DNA from: Mesorhizobium opportunistum WSM2075
Lineage (GTDB): Bacteria > Pseudomonadota > Alphaproteobacteria > Rhizobiales > Rhizobiaceae
Length of the DNA stretch: 64,000 nucleotides
Reading direction: 5' to 3'
Assembly: GCF_000176035.2 (NCBI RefSeq)
Contig: NC_015675.1
Coordinates: 1,302,001-1,366,000, forward strand
Shown: positions 22,833 through 31,353 of the stretch, piece after piece
Layout: each line of letters opens with the position of its first letter
Numbering within the stretch: position 1 is the first letter of the stretch
Made by a program: the position numbers and the translations under genes
Notes under the pieces: generated by a model
Told to the model about the DNA's origin: nothing
The model's database searches: none
What the model saw: the letters and a program-made list of their open reading frames with translations, nothing else

Positions 22833-22869
22833 GCGCAGTTCGCCGTTTCACGGAAACGGCGAATTGCGC
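22833..22869 (+). terminator. Hairpin after gapR, probable terminator
   Basis: TTCGCCGTTTC (22839-22849) pairs perfectly with GAAACGGCGAA (22853-22863), extended by GCGCA with TGCGC. Only a weak T-rich stretch (TATCTCTTTG) follows, so termination may be partial. Confidence 0.55.
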
Positions 22870-22884
22870 TATCTCTTTGTTGAC

Positions 22885-22927
22885 GCAATTCCGGACGGAA
22901 AACCGTTTTCACTTTTCCTGGAATTGC
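22885..22927. repeat. Palindromic repeat with GCAATTCC...GGAATTGC arms
   Basis: GCAATTCC (22885-22892) and GGAATTGC (22920-22927) are perfect arms around GGAAAA...TTTTCC. The same arm sequence recurs at 45647-45689 with a different core, so this is a dispersed family present at least twice in the window. Confidence 0.75.
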
Positions 22928-22974
22928 TTTGGCGTCCGGCGCCCGATGCGGTTGCTGGAGATACGGTTCGAACC

Positions 22975-23415
22975 ATGAGCGAATTCGATTTTGGCGGCCG
23001 TCGCGCCTCGGAATTCCGCCATCGCGGCTTCTGGTCGCTGTTCGCCGAACGGCATCCGGAAGAAAGGGCGCGGCTGGCGCGGCGTGGACCCTGGTTCTGG
23101 CAGCGCGGATTGCCCGATTTCGCCCTGGTCCTGTCCATGTATGTCGCGCCGGCGCAGAACCATGTCGGTGTCTTCTTCGGCCGCAACGAGAAGTTCGGCG
23201 CCACGCAGAGCTGGTCGCGGCTGAAGCCGTTCCAGCCGGCGATCGAAGAGAGGCTGAAGCTCAGGCCGGAGCAAAGTTGCGAGGGCCTCGGCATCAATTC
23301 GATGTGGCGGGTGAACTGCTATGCCGAGGACAACTGGCCGGCGATGACCGACTGGCTGGTGACGGAATGTTCGCGTGTCGAGCGCGCCGTTGCCGAAGTC
23401 CTGGGGCAGGGGTAG
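22975..23415 (+). CDS. Conserved hypothetical protein, cytoplasmic
   Basis: A 146-residue soluble protein with no signal or membrane segment. It is rich in Trp, Arg and Glu (for example GFWSLFAERHPEERARLARR, then GPWFWQRG). The segment NHVGVFFGRNEKFGATQSWS suggests an alpha/beta domain. The ATG at 22975 is used because any earlier start would lie inside the hairpin and palindrome after gapR. The Shine-Dalgarno is distant (GGAG about 17 bases upstream), so the start is uncertain. The next gene begins at the base after its stop codon, suggesting a two-gene unit. No family is recognised. Confidence 0.6.
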   Translation: MSEFDFGGRRASEFRHRGFWSLFAERHPEERARLARRGPWFWQRGLPDFALVLSMYVAPAQNHVGVFFGRNEKFGATQSWSRLKPFQPAIEERLKLRPEQSCEGLGINSMWRVNCYAEDNWPAMTDWLVTECSRVERAVAEVLGQG

Positions 23416-23709
23416 GTGATCGCGGATTTCTTCCGCTCGCGGTGGCTTGGCCAGGTGCCGCTCGGCCGGCTGTTCTGGCGCGACATGCTGCTCGTCGGGA
23501 CATTGATCAATATGGCGTCTTCGGCGCTGGCGCTGGTCCTGCTCGGCCTGAAGCTGCCGCTGTGGCTGGTTCTGGCGGTGCATTTCGCGCCGGTGCCCTA
23601 CAACATCTTCCTGACGTCGGCCGTGTGGCGGACGACCGAAAGCGGTGCCAAGGCCTCGCTGATGCTGCTGGGCTCCGCACTCTGGCTTATCGCCACAGTG
23701 GTCGTCTGA
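23416..23709 (+). CDS. Small inner-membrane protein of unknown function
   Basis: A 97-residue protein with a GTG start immediately after the stop of the upstream gene. It has about three hydrophobic stretches (residues about 23-45, 48-66 and 78-97) and a basic N-terminus, so the N-terminus is probably cytoplasmic. It is likely co-translated with the upstream protein and ends before a bidirectional terminator. No family is recognised. Confidence 0.6.
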   Translation: MIADFFRSRWLGQVPLGRLFWRDMLLVGTLINMASSALALVLLGLKLPLWLVLAVHFAPVPYNIFLTSAVWRTTESGAKASLMLLGSALWLIATVVV

Positions 23710-23727
23710 AGAACGGCACCAGGCATG

Positions 23728-23755
23728 AAAAAGGGCGGCCCAGGCCGCCCTTTTT
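23728..23755. terminator. Bidirectional intrinsic terminator
   Basis: AAAAAGGGCGGC pairs with GCCGCCCTTTTT around a short loop. The flanking A-run and T-run let it work in both directions, ending the rightward small-protein unit and the leftward msrB transcript. Confidence 0.9.
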
Positions 23756-23774
23756 CAGAGCCATAAGGCGCCGC

Positions 23775-24179
23775 TCAGGCGGCCGGTTCGAATTTCAGCG
23801 CCACACCGTTGATGCAGTAGCGCAGGCCGGTCGGCGGCGGGCCGTCCTCGAAGACGTGGCCGAGATGGCTGCCGCAGCGGGCGCAGTGGCATTCGGTGCG
23901 GACCATGCCGTAGCTGCGGTCGATTGTGTTCTCGACCGAACCCGGCACCGGGTCGTTGAAGCTCGGCCAGCCGGTGCCGCTCTCGAACTTCAGCTTGGAT
24001 TCGAACAGCGGCTGGTCGCAGCCGACGCAGGAAAATGTGCCGGCGCGCTTCTCGTAGAGCAAGGCGCAGCTTCCCGGACGCTCGGTGCCGTGGCCGCGCA
24101 TGACCGCATATTGCTCCGGCGTCAGCCGGGCGCGCCATTCGGCGTCGGTGCGGGTAACGGGATAGGTGTGGGTGTCCAT
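23775..24179 (-). CDS. msrB: Peptide-methionine (R)-S-oxide reductase
   Basis: A 134-residue MsrB that repairs methionine-R-sulfoxide in proteins. The zinc cysteines are C51-V-G-C54 and C99-A-R-C102, and the catalytic cysteine is C122 in [11 protein letters not shown]. The family core SGTGWPSF and [19 protein letters not shown] is intact. There is no signal peptide, so it acts in the cytoplasm. It stands alone with the shared terminator downstream. Confidence 0.95.
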   Translation of the reverse strand: MDTHTYPVTRTDAEWRARLTPEQYAVMRGHGTERPGSCALLYEKRAGTFSCVGCDQPLFESKLKFESGTGWPSFNDPVPGSVENTIDRSYGMVRTECHCARCGSHLGHVFEDGPPPTGLRYCINGVALKFEPAA

Positions 24180-24274
24180 GTGATCTCCTCAGCCTTGGCG
24201 GCTCGTTATTGGTTGCAACCTCATATTCGCCCGAAGATAGGCGTTTGTTACCGGCATGGCCAGTTCTGGCGCAC

Positions 24275-25465
24275 TCAATGCTTCCTTGAAAGCTGCTTAG
24301 TCGCGCCTTCGAGCCCGGCCAGCGTCAGCGGGAACATGCGGCCGCCGAAGATGTCGCGGATCATCGCGATCGAATGGGTAAAGCCCCAGTTCTTTTCGCT
24401 CTCCGGATTGAGCCATACCGCGTTCGGCCATTGCCGCAGCAGACGGGCGAGCCAGACAGCGCCGGCTTCCGGGTTCCAGTGTTCGACCGAGCCGCCGGGA
24501 TGGGCGATCTCATAAGGGCTCATCGAGGCGTCGCCGACGACGATCACCTTGTAGTCCGGTCCGTATTTGTGGAGGAGATCGAAGGTCGGGATCACCTCCG
24601 CATGGCGGCGCCGGTTGTCCTTCCACACGCCCTCATAGAGGCAGTTGTGGAAATAGAAATATTCGAGCTGGCGAAATTCGGCGCGGGCGGCCGAAAACAG
24701 CTCCTCGACGCTTTTGATGTGATCGTCCATCGAGCCACCGACATCGAAGAACATCAAAAGCTTCACGGCGTTACGCCGCTCGGGCCGCGTCTGCACGTCG
24801 AGATAGCCGTGCTCGGCGGTGGCATGGATGGTGCCGGGCAGGTCGAATTCCTCCTCGGCGCCCTCGCGCACCCAGCGGCGCAGCCGCTTCAGCGCGATCT
24901 TGATGTTGCGGGTGCCGAGTTCGACGGCATCGTCGAAATTCCGGAATTCGCGCTTGTCCCATACCTTCACCGCGCGGCGGTTGCGGCTTTCATGCTGGCC
25001 GATGCGCACGCCTTCGGGATTGTAGCCATAAGCGCCGAAGGGCGAGGTGCCGCCAGTGCCGATCCATTTCGAGCCGCCCTGGTGGCGGCCCTTCTGCTCC
25101 TCGAGCCGCTGCTTCAAGGTCTCCATCAGCTTGTCGAAACCGCCGAGCGCCTCGACCAGTTTTTTCTCTTCCTCGGTCAGATGCTTTTCGGCAAGCCGGC
25201 GCAGCCATTCCTCGGGAATATTGGCGACATCCACCGCGTCCGGTCCGCCCAGCGCCTCGATGCCTTTGAAGACATGCGCGAACACCTGGTCGAAGCGGTC
25301 GATATGGCGCTCGTCCTTCACCAAGGCGGCGCGCGCGAGGTAATAAAAACCTTCGACGTCGTAGTCGACCAACCCGGCTTCCAGACCCTCCAGCAGCGAC
25401 AGATATTCCCTGAGCGAGACGGGAACGCGCGCGGCCTTCAGTTCGAGGAAGAAAGGGATGAACAT
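24275..25465 (-). CDS. VWA-domain (CoxE-like) protein
   Basis: A 396-residue cytoplasmic protein of the CoxE-like group. The N-terminus (MFIPFFLELKAARVPVSLRE) and the conserved DVQTRPERRNAVKLLMFFDV, then GGSMDDH, are typical of this family, which works with MoxR AAA+ ATPases to remodel or mature partner proteins. The metal-site motif is D-V-G-G-S instead of D-x-S-x-S, so one metal ligand differs. The partner is probably the MoxR gene at 28565-29404 on the same strand, which is separated from it by a GNAT gene and a LysR/MFS pair. The GNAT gene ends six bases upstream, suggesting co-transcription. The substrate is unknown. Confidence 0.82.
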   Translation of the reverse strand: MFIPFFLELKAARVPVSLREYLSLLEGLEAGLVDYDVEGFYYLARAALVKDERHIDRFDQVFAHVFKGIEALGGPDAVDVANIPEEWLRRLAEKHLTEEEKKLVEALGGFDKLMETLKQRLEEQKGRHQGGSKWIGTGGTSPFGAYGYNPEGVRIGQHESRNRRAVKVWDKREFRNFDDAVELGTRNIKIALKRLRRWVREGAEEEFDLPGTIHATAEHGYLDVQTRPERRNAVKLLMFFDVGGSMDDHIKSVEELFSAARAEFRQLEYFYFHNCLYEGVWKDNRRRHAEVIPTFDLLHKYGPDYKVIVVGDASMSPYEIAHPGGSVEHWNPEAGAVWLARLLRQWPNAVWLNPESEKNWGFTHSIAMIRDIFGGRMFPLTLAGLEGATKQLSRKH

Positions 25466-25471
25466 GGCCGG

Positions 25472-25918
25472 CTATAGCAAATCATACTCGATGAAGCCCG
25501 TGCGGCGGGCGACGTGGTCGTAAAGCTTGCGCGCGGTGGTGTTGGTCTCGTGCGTCATCCAGTAGACATTCTTGACGCCGATCTTGCCGGCTTCCTGCTT
25601 GACCGCCTCGATCAGTGCGGCACCGATGCCCTTGCCGCGGACGTCCGGGTCGGCGAACAAATCCTGCAGATAGCAGTTGTTTTTCTCCGACCAGCCGGAG
25701 CGGTGGTACAGGTAGTGCGTGAGACCGACCGCTTTGCCGTCCAGTGTGGCGATGAAGCCTTTCGGCTCGAACTCACCCGGAGTGAACAGCCGCTTCCAGG
25801 TGACGGCGTAGACCTCTTCCGGCAGCTTGGTCTCGTAGAAGGTCAGGTAGTCGGTCCACAGGCGGCGCCAGTCGGCATGGTCGGATTGGGCAAGCGGGCG
25901 CACTACAATCTCGGTCAT
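25472..25918 (-). CDS. GNAT-family N-acetyltransferase
   Basis: A 148-residue acetyltransferase. The acetyl-CoA-binding signature is VRGKGIGAALIEAVKQEAGK, and YWMTHETNTTARKLYDHVA follows as the usual C-terminal strand and helix. The start at 25918 (MTEIVVRPL) has AGAGGGAA six bases upstream and matches the family N-terminus; a longer form would add 11 unrelated residues. The acyl acceptor is unknown. It is closely followed by the VWA gene. Confidence 0.85.
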   Translation of the reverse strand: MTEIVVRPLAQSDHADWRRLWTDYLTFYETKLPEEVYAVTWKRLFTPGEFEPKGFIATLDGKAVGLTHYLYHRSGWSEKNNCYLQDLFADPDVRGKGIGAALIEAVKQEAGKIGVKNVYWMTHETNTTARKLYDHVARRTGFIEYDLL

Positions 25919-25983
25919 TTCGTTCCCTCTGAAATCTGGAACCCGATCCATACCAACAGAATCGGGATCAGGAACACCTTTGC

Positions 25984-26856
25984 CTATTCGGCAGGCGAAT
26001 TATATTCGCGAAAAGCGGTCGCGAGCATGTGCAGCGCCTCTCGCGCCCGCGGCGACAGAGCGTGCGACTGCAAAATGATATCCGACGGAGGAATTGGTGG
26101 CAGGCCGAGTTTGCGGCCCACCTCGATCAGGCCCGGAGGCACAACCCGGTAAGCGAGGGCGGAAAGCGCAAAGCCGGCCGACACTGCGATGTTGACGGCC
26201 GCGCCGCCACCGCCGACGAAGGCCTCATTCCAGGCGATGCCTGCCCGGTCCAGCGCCTCGACCGCTCTCATGCGGTCCGGGCAATTGCATCTGGTGCTCA
26301 AAAGAGCCAGGCGCAGGGGCGTGCCTGGTCGCCATTCGAAGGCGGGGGCCGCGAACCAGCCATAGTGGGTGCGCGACAAAGCTTCACCGCGGCGACTGTC
26401 ATCTTCCTGGTGCACAATCACCGCATCGAGTTCGCCGCGATCGAAAGCTTCTTCCAGCATGGAGCTGGTGTCGATCCGTATGTTGAGCGCGAGCGACGGA
26501 TCGTGGGCATGAAGCTGGGCGATCAGCGTGGAAAGCTCAGGCCCCGCGACATGATCGACGAAGCCGAGCGCAAGCCGACATGGCGCAGCGGAAAACTCCG
26601 CGACGGCGCGTTCATGGGCGGCAAGGAATTCGCGGGCCACGGGCAGGAAGACAGCCCCCCTTTCCGACAGGGCCACGCGACGCGGGGTTCGTTCGATCAA
26701 ACGTGCGCCGAGCTTGTCTTCGAGCCGCCGCAACTTGACGCTGATCGTCGCCTGGGTGCTCCCAAGTGCTGCAGCCGCCCGGGTGAAGCTCTGCAGGTCG
26801 GCCACCATGACGAAGGTGCGCACGGCATCGACATCGAGACTGGTCATCTCCAGCAT
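25984..26856 (-). CDS. LysR-family regulator of the adjacent MFS exporter
   Basis: A 290-residue LysR regulator. The helix-turn-helix is in the segment FTRAAAALGSTQATISVKLR, then RLEDKLGARLIER, followed by the substrate-binding-like domain. It is divergent from the MFS gene, and the 127-bp gap holds the inverted repeat ATCTCT-N5-AGAGAT, a good LysR box. Regulation of the exporter is therefore likely. A second in-frame ATG three codons later is possible. Confidence 0.87.
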   Translation of the reverse strand: MLEMTSLDVDAVRTFVMVADLQSFTRAAAALGSTQATISVKLRRLEDKLGARLIERTPRRVALSERGAVFLPVAREFLAAHERAVAEFSAAPCRLALGFVDHVAGPELSTLIAQLHAHDPSLALNIRIDTSSMLEEAFDRGELDAVIVHQEDDSRRGEALSRTHYGWFAAPAFEWRPGTPLRLALLSTRCNCPDRMRAVEALDRAGIAWNEAFVGGGGAAVNIAVSAGFALSALAYRVVPPGLIEVGRKLGLPPIPPSDIILQSHALSPRAREALHMLATAFREYNSPAE

Positions 26857-26867
26857 TCCATTTTGTT

Positions 26868-26884
26868 ATCTCTGAAATAGAGAT
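26868..26884. promoter_or_regulatory. Probable LysR operator between LysR and MFS genes
   Basis: ATCTCT-GAAAT-AGAGAT is a perfect inverted repeat 11 bp upstream of the LysR start and about 100 bp from the MFS start. It fits the T-N11-A form of LysR sites. Confidence 0.65.
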
Positions 26885-26983
26885 GCATAGTCTTTTTTCA
26901 TGGTCAAGCCTCGTCTATGTCATCTCGACCGCGGTTCGAAGAGCCGGCCCGGTTCCAGAATGTTCCGATTGAAAGTGATCGAT

Positions 26984-28549
26984 ATGACATTTCAAATCGA
27001 CCGAAACACCGTTGCGCTTGCCGGGGCTTGCCTTGCCTCGCTGCTGTTCGGCCTCGAAATCTCCAGCGTCCCGGTGATCCTTCCGAAACTGGAAAGCGTG
27101 CTCGCCGCCGACTTCAAGGATCTGCAATGGATCATGAACGCCTACACCATTGCCTGCACCACGGTGCTGATGGCGACAGGAACGCTGGCCGACCGTTTCG
27201 GCCGCAAACGGGTGATGGTGATCGCCACCATCGCCTTCGGCCTGGCCTCATTGCTGTGCGGTCTGGCAGCAAGCGCTCCGCTCCTCATCATTGCACGCTT
27301 CCTGCAAGGCCTGGCGGGAGGGGCGATGTTCACCTGCAGCGTGGCCGTCTTGTCCCACCAGTTTCAGGACGGCAGCGAACGCGGCAAGGCTTTTGTGGCC
27401 TGGAGCGTCGTGTCGGGGATCGGGCTTGGCTTTGGTCCCGCCATCGGTGGATTGATCGTCGCATTCTCGAGCTGGCAGTGGGTGTTCCTCATCCATGTGC
27501 CGCTTGCCCTCCTTGCCCTGGTCTTCATCGGTGCCGGTGTCACCGAATCGCGCGACCGCAATGCCCAGAAGCTTGACCGTGCCGGTATCCTGACGCTCTC
27601 CTTCGCGGTGTTCGGCTTCTCCTATCTGATCACGCAAGGGGCCGATCTCGGCTCTGCCGCCCGCATCGGCGTGGCGAGCGCGGCGGTGCTGGCCTTTGCA
27701 GCATTCCTCGTTGCCGAGAAGATCAGCCCCTATCCGATGTTCGATTTCTCGGTGTTCCGGATCCGTCAATTTTCGGGAGCGATCATGGGCGGCATCGGCA
27801 TGAATTTCAGCTATTGGCCATTCATCATCTACCTGCCGATCTATTTCTCGGGCGTGCTCGGCTACGACAGCACCACGACCGGCCTGCTGCTGCTCGTCTA
27901 CACGCTTCCCTTGATGCTGATGTCCTCGACCGCCGAGCGCCTGCGCGCCCGCTATCAGGCGCGGGTGGCGATCCCGCTCGGGCTGTTGACATTGGGCGTC
28001 GGCTTTATCGCCATGAGGATAGGTTCGAGCCTTGAGGGAGCCAACTGGCTGACGATGCTGCCCGGTACGCTGATCGCCGGTATCGGTATCGGCCTCACCA
28101 ACTCACCGACCACCAACACCACGACGGGTTCGGTGTCGCCGGATCGCGCCGGCATGGCTTCGGGCATCGATATCAGCGCGCGGCTGATCACGCTCGCCAT
28201 CAACATCGCGGTGCTGGGCCTGCTGTTGACGCAGGGAATTGCTTCCTATCTCAAAATCGCATTGGGCACGGCCCTTGATCCGGACGAACTGCGCGCGCTG
28301 GCGGAAAGGATCGCCACCGGAAATCTCGATGGCCTTTCGCAATATTCGCCGAGGCTGGCGACGCTCGACCCGTCCGGCGCGCTTGCGCATGCCGCGTTGG
28401 TCAATGGTTTTGGCTGGGTCATGCTCTATAGCGGGATCGGCGTTCTTGCCCTTGCCGTCATCAGCTTCGTCGTCTTCGGCCTCAGAAACGCGCCGCAAGA
28501 GGCAAGGGACCGTCATCGTTCTCAGGGCGCAAGCGAAGCTCGATCGTAG
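26984..28549 (+). CDS. MFS multidrug exporter, DHA2 (14-TMS) type
   Basis: A 521-residue major facilitator with about 14 hydrophobic segments. Motif A is present as ATGTLADRFGRKRVMVIATI, and QWIMNAYTIACTTVLMATGT precedes it as in the EmrB/QacA group. The start MTFQIDRNTVAL at 26984 is chosen because the first membrane segment follows it; the upstream in-frame ATGs would add a charged leader and would overlap the regulatory region. The family exports drugs or metabolites in exchange for protons. The divergent LysR gene is the likely regulator. The substrate is unknown. Confidence 0.85.
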   Translation: MTFQIDRNTVALAGACLASLLFGLEISSVPVILPKLESVLAADFKDLQWIMNAYTIACTTVLMATGTLADRFGRKRVMVIATIAFGLASLLCGLAASAPLLIIARFLQGLAGGAMFTCSVAVLSHQFQDGSERGKAFVAWSVVSGIGLGFGPAIGGLIVAFSSWQWVFLIHVPLALLALVFIGAGVTESRDRNAQKLDRAGILTLSFAVFGFSYLITQGADLGSAARIGVASAAVLAFAAFLVAEKISPYPMFDFSVFRIRQFSGAIMGGIGMNFSYWPFIIYLPIYFSGVLGYDSTTTGLLLLVYTLPLMLMSSTAERLRARYQARVAIPLGLLTLGVGFIAMRIGSSLEGANWLTMLPGTLIAGIGIGLTNSPTTNTTTGSVSPDRAGMASGIDISARLITLAINIAVLGLLLTQGIASYLKIALGTALDPDELRALAERIATGNLDGLSQYSPRLATLDPSGALAHAALVNGFGWVMLYSGIGVLALAVISFVVFGLRNAPQEARDRHRSQGASEARS

Positions 28550-28564
28550 CCAATGCCTGGCTTT

Positions 28565-29404
28565 TCACCCTTGCCTGCGCGCCATGAATGCAAGCCGCTC
28601 GAACAGATGGACATCCTGTTCGTTCTTCAGCAATGCGCCGTGCAGCTTGGGCAGCGCGTTCTTCGGGTCGGCGCGCAAATCCTCAGGCGCGATATCGTCG
28701 GCGACCAGCAGGCGGATCCAGTCGAGCGCCTCGGAGGTCGACGGCTTCTTCTTTAGCCCCGGCACGTCGCGGATCTCGTAGAACTGGGTGAGCGCCGCGC
28801 GCACCAGATTGTGCTTGATCCCGGGATAGTGGACGTCGACAATCCTGTGCAGCGTCTCGACGTCGGGAAAGCGGATGTAGTGGAAGAAGCAGCGGCGCAG
28901 GAAGGCGTCCGGCAGCTCCTTCTCGTTGTTGGAGGTGATGATGACAATGGGACGGACGGCGGCGCGGATGGTCTCGCCGGTCTCGTAGACGAAGAACTCC
29001 ATCCGATCGAGCTCCTGCAGGAGGTCGTTGGGAAACTCGATGTCGGCCTTGTCGATCTCGTCGATCAGGAGCACGACCTTCTTGCCGGCGGCGAATGCTT
29101 GCCAGAGCTTGCCGCGCTTGATGTAGTTCTTGATGTCGTTGAACCTGGTGTCGCCGAGCTGGCTGTCGCGCAGCCGCGACACGGCGTCATACTCGTAAAG
29201 ACCTTGCTGGGCTCGCGTCGTCGATTTGACGTGCCATTCGATGAGGTCGAGGCCGAGCGCCGCCGCCACCTGGCGGGCGAGTTCGGTCTTGCCGGTGCCG
29301 GGCTCGCCCTTGACCAGCAAGGGCCGCTCCAGCGCGATCGCCGCGTTGACCGCCACCATCAGATCCTTGTCGGCGACATAGGCCTCCGTGCCTTCGAAAC
29401 GCAT
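28565..29404 (-). CDS. MoxR-family AAA+ ATPase
   Basis: A 279-residue AAA+ ATPase. It has Walker A KGEPGTGKTELARQVA and Walker B VVLLIDEIDKADIEFPNDLL, with IVIITSNNEKELPDAFLRRC as sensor-1 and arginine region. It has the size of the MoxR ATPases that act with VWA proteins as chaperone pairs. The start at 29404 has AAGGAG six bases upstream; a longer reading would be basic and unrelated. The probable VWA partner is at 24275-25465. It is convergent with the MFS gene, 15 bp away. Confidence 0.9.
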   Translation of the reverse strand: MRFEGTEAYVADKDLMVAVNAAIALERPLLVKGEPGTGKTELARQVAAALGLDLIEWHVKSTTRAQQGLYEYDAVSRLRDSQLGDTRFNDIKNYIKRGKLWQAFAAGKKVVLLIDEIDKADIEFPNDLLQELDRMEFFVYETGETIRAAVRPIVIITSNNEKELPDAFLRRCFFHYIRFPDVETLHRIVDVHYPGIKHNLVRAALTQFYEIRDVPGLKKKPSTSEALDWIRLLVADDIAPEDLRADPKNALPKLHGALLKNEQDVHLFERLAFMARRQG

Positions 29405-29548
29405 TTCTGCTCCTTGGTTCATTCCGGGCGACCGTAAGGAGGCGGCTCGGCCCGCGCAAGGTGGGTGTCCGTGACGACTGTGCGAGACCCGCGGGGAAAG
29501 AACGCCAATTCTCTGGCGCTTAGCCGACCGGCGGCCTATATTAGGCGG

Positions 29549-29690
29549 GACGGTCTGCGCTTCCCGGCAGGAGAACATTTTCCCCGGGGCCTTAACGATC
29601 CTTAGGGAGCTGTCCCTGGGAAGACCCGTGGGTTTTCTCACACGGCGCCCACCTACTTTGTAGGTTCCCGGGATCGCTCTCTCCACCGGT
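29549..29690 (+). ncRNA. ssrS: 6S RNA
   Basis: The region has the alphaproteobacterial 6S pattern. A -10-like CTATATTA (29536-29543) is followed by GGTCTGCGCTTCCCGG, which pairs with CCGGGATCGCTCTCTCC near 29669-29684 as the closing stem. The central part includes CCGGGGCCTTAACGATCC and GACCCGTGGG, and the 3' part has ACCTACTTTGTAGGTTCCCG. It lies directly upstream of the 5-formyltetrahydrofolate cyclo-ligase gene, the classic position. The RNA mimics an open promoter and binds the sigma70 holoenzyme in slow growth. The ends are approximate by about 15 bases. The 140 bp before it, back to the MoxR start, show nothing else. Confidence 0.85.
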
Positions 29691-29799
29691 TGTGTGGATC
29701 GTCACTTCTTGCCCATCTCCGCGCATTCCGTTTGATGATGCGGTAGAAAACGTCGCTCCTAAAACGCCCTCCAGATTTGACCTTTTCTATCGTCGCGGC

Positions 29800-30387
29800 A
29801 TGACATCTCTCAAAGATCTGAAGAAACAGCTTCGGCTCGAGGCTCTCGGCCGCCGCGATGCGCTTGATGAATTCTGGCGTGTGGAGGCAGCGCTCGAAAT
29901 GGCCGAGACGGCGCGCGACCAGCTCGCCATTGAACCCGGCCAGATCGTGTCGGGCTTCTGGCCGATGCGCTCGGAGGTCGACGTGCGGCCGCTGATGTTC
30001 GCCTTGCGCGAAAAAGGGGCAAGGCTCTGCCTGCCTGCCATTCTCGACAAGACCACCATCGTCTTTCGCGAACTGGTGCGCGGCGCGCCGATGGTCGAGA
30101 TGGGTTTTGGCACGGTCGGCCCGCACCACGAGGCCGAGGTGCTCGACCCCTCGGTGATGCTGGTGCCGCTCGCCGCTTTCGACGCGCGCGGCCATCGCAT
30201 CGGCTATGGCGCCGGCTATTACGATCGCGCCATAGCTAGACTGGTCGACAAGGGCCATGCGCCCCGGCTGATAGGTATCGCCTTCGACTGCCAGGAAGTT
30301 CCGCAGGTTCCGGACGAACCCCACGACATCATCATCCCGGAAATACTCACCGAAACCGGGTTGCGCCGCTTCGCGCCAAAATTGTAG
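29800..30387 (+). CDS. 5-formyltetrahydrofolate cyclo-ligase
   Basis: A 195-residue enzyme of the 5-FCL (YgfA/MTHFS) family. It converts 5-formyl-THF to 5,10-methenyl-THF with ATP. The family signature is GYGAGYYDRAIARL, with SEVDVRPLMFAL and MLVPLAAFDARGHRIG before it. The start MTSLKDLKKQLRLEALGRRD at 29800 matches the family; the reading frame extends upstream into the 6S RNA and that part is not coding. It is the standard partner of 6S RNA in proteobacteria. Confidence 0.92.
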   Translation: MTSLKDLKKQLRLEALGRRDALDEFWRVEAALEMAETARDQLAIEPGQIVSGFWPMRSEVDVRPLMFALREKGARLCLPAILDKTTIVFRELVRGAPMVEMGFGTVGPHHEAEVLDPSVMLVPLAAFDARGHRIGYGAGYYDRAIARLVDKGHAPRLIGIAFDCQEVPQVPDEPHDIIIPEILTETGLRRFAPKL

Positions 30388-30458
30388 ATAAATGGACGCA
30401 TGATCTTTCGCTGGCGTCATGCAGCTTTTTGCTTCGCTGACTTTCGGTGCGGGATCAT

Positions 30459-31283
30459 ATGAGACTTCTCTTCCTCGGTGACATGGTAGGCAAGACGGGA
30501 CGCACGGCGGTTTGGGAACAACTGCCCGGCCTGATCTCGGACTTCAAACTCGACTTCGTCATCGTCAATGGCGAGAACGCCGCCGGCGGCTTCGGCATCA
30601 CCGAGGAGATCTTCCGCGAGACCATCGCCGCCGGCGCCGATGTTGTCACCACCGGCAACCATGTCTGGGACCAACGCGATGCGCTGGCCTTCGCGCCGCG
30701 CGAGGAGCGCTTCCTGCGGCCATCCAACTTCCCGAAGGGCACGCCCGGGCGCGGCTCCGGCGTCTACATCGCCAGGAGCGGCGCGCGCGTGCTGGTCGCC
30801 AACATCATGGGCCGGGTGTTCATGCATCCCGAGCTCGACGATCCGTTCCAGGCCGGTGAACGCGAGCTTGCCGCCTGTCCGCTCGGCGAGCAGGCGGATG
30901 CCGTGGTGATCGACTTCCACGCCGAGGCGACCTCGGAGAAGATGTGCTTCGCGCATTTCGTCGATGGCCGCGCCAGCCTCGTCGTCGGTACCCACACCCA
31001 CCAGCCGACCGCCGACCACCAGATCCTCAACGGCGGTACCGGTTATTTGTCCGACGCCGGCATGTGCGGCGACTATGATTCCTCGCTCGGCATGGACAAG
31101 GAGGAGCCGCTCAACCGGTTCCTGTCGAAAGTGCCGAAAGGGCGGTTCGAGGCGGCGAACGGACCGGCGACATTGTGCGGCGTCGGCGTCACCATTTCCG
31201 ACCGCACGGGACTGACCGAGAAGATCGCGCCGTTTCGTCGCGGGCCGCGCCTGGAAGAAACGGCTCCGTCCTTCTGGTCGTGA
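30459..31283 (+). CDS. YmdB-type metallophosphoesterase (TIGR00282)
   Basis: A 274-residue calcineurin-like phosphoesterase. The metal ligands are visible in MRLLFLGDMVGKTGR, the VNGENAAGG loop, VTTGNHVWDQ and VVGTHTHQPTADHQIL, in the usual order. Members of this family hydrolyse 2',3'-cyclic nucleotides or related compounds. The ATG at 30459 is preferred since the conserved strand starts there; a GTG four codons upstream is the alternative. The short upstream gap contains GCATGATC and GATCAT ends of a palindromic repeat. Confidence 0.88.
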   Translation: MRLLFLGDMVGKTGRTAVWEQLPGLISDFKLDFVIVNGENAAGGFGITEEIFRETIAAGADVVTTGNHVWDQRDALAFAPREERFLRPSNFPKGTPGRGSGVYIARSGARVLVANIMGRVFMHPELDDPFQAGERELAACPLGEQADAVVIDFHAEATSEKMCFAHFVDGRASLVVGTHTHQPTADHQILNGGTGYLSDAGMCGDYDSSLGMDKEEPLNRFLSKVPKGRFEAANGPATLCGVGVTISDRTGLTEKIAPFRRGPRLEETAPSFWS

Positions 31284-31353
31284 CATTGATATAGGGGGTC
31301 GCAATACCTAACTGCCGGCGACACTGCTCTAGATCGTAGAGGGGACGACCTCC

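Noticed and set aside
22864..22974. Upstream TTG start for the hypothetical gene at 22975
   Set aside because: It would put the start codon inside the gapR hairpin and translate through a dispersed palindrome. The ATG at 22975 is more credible.
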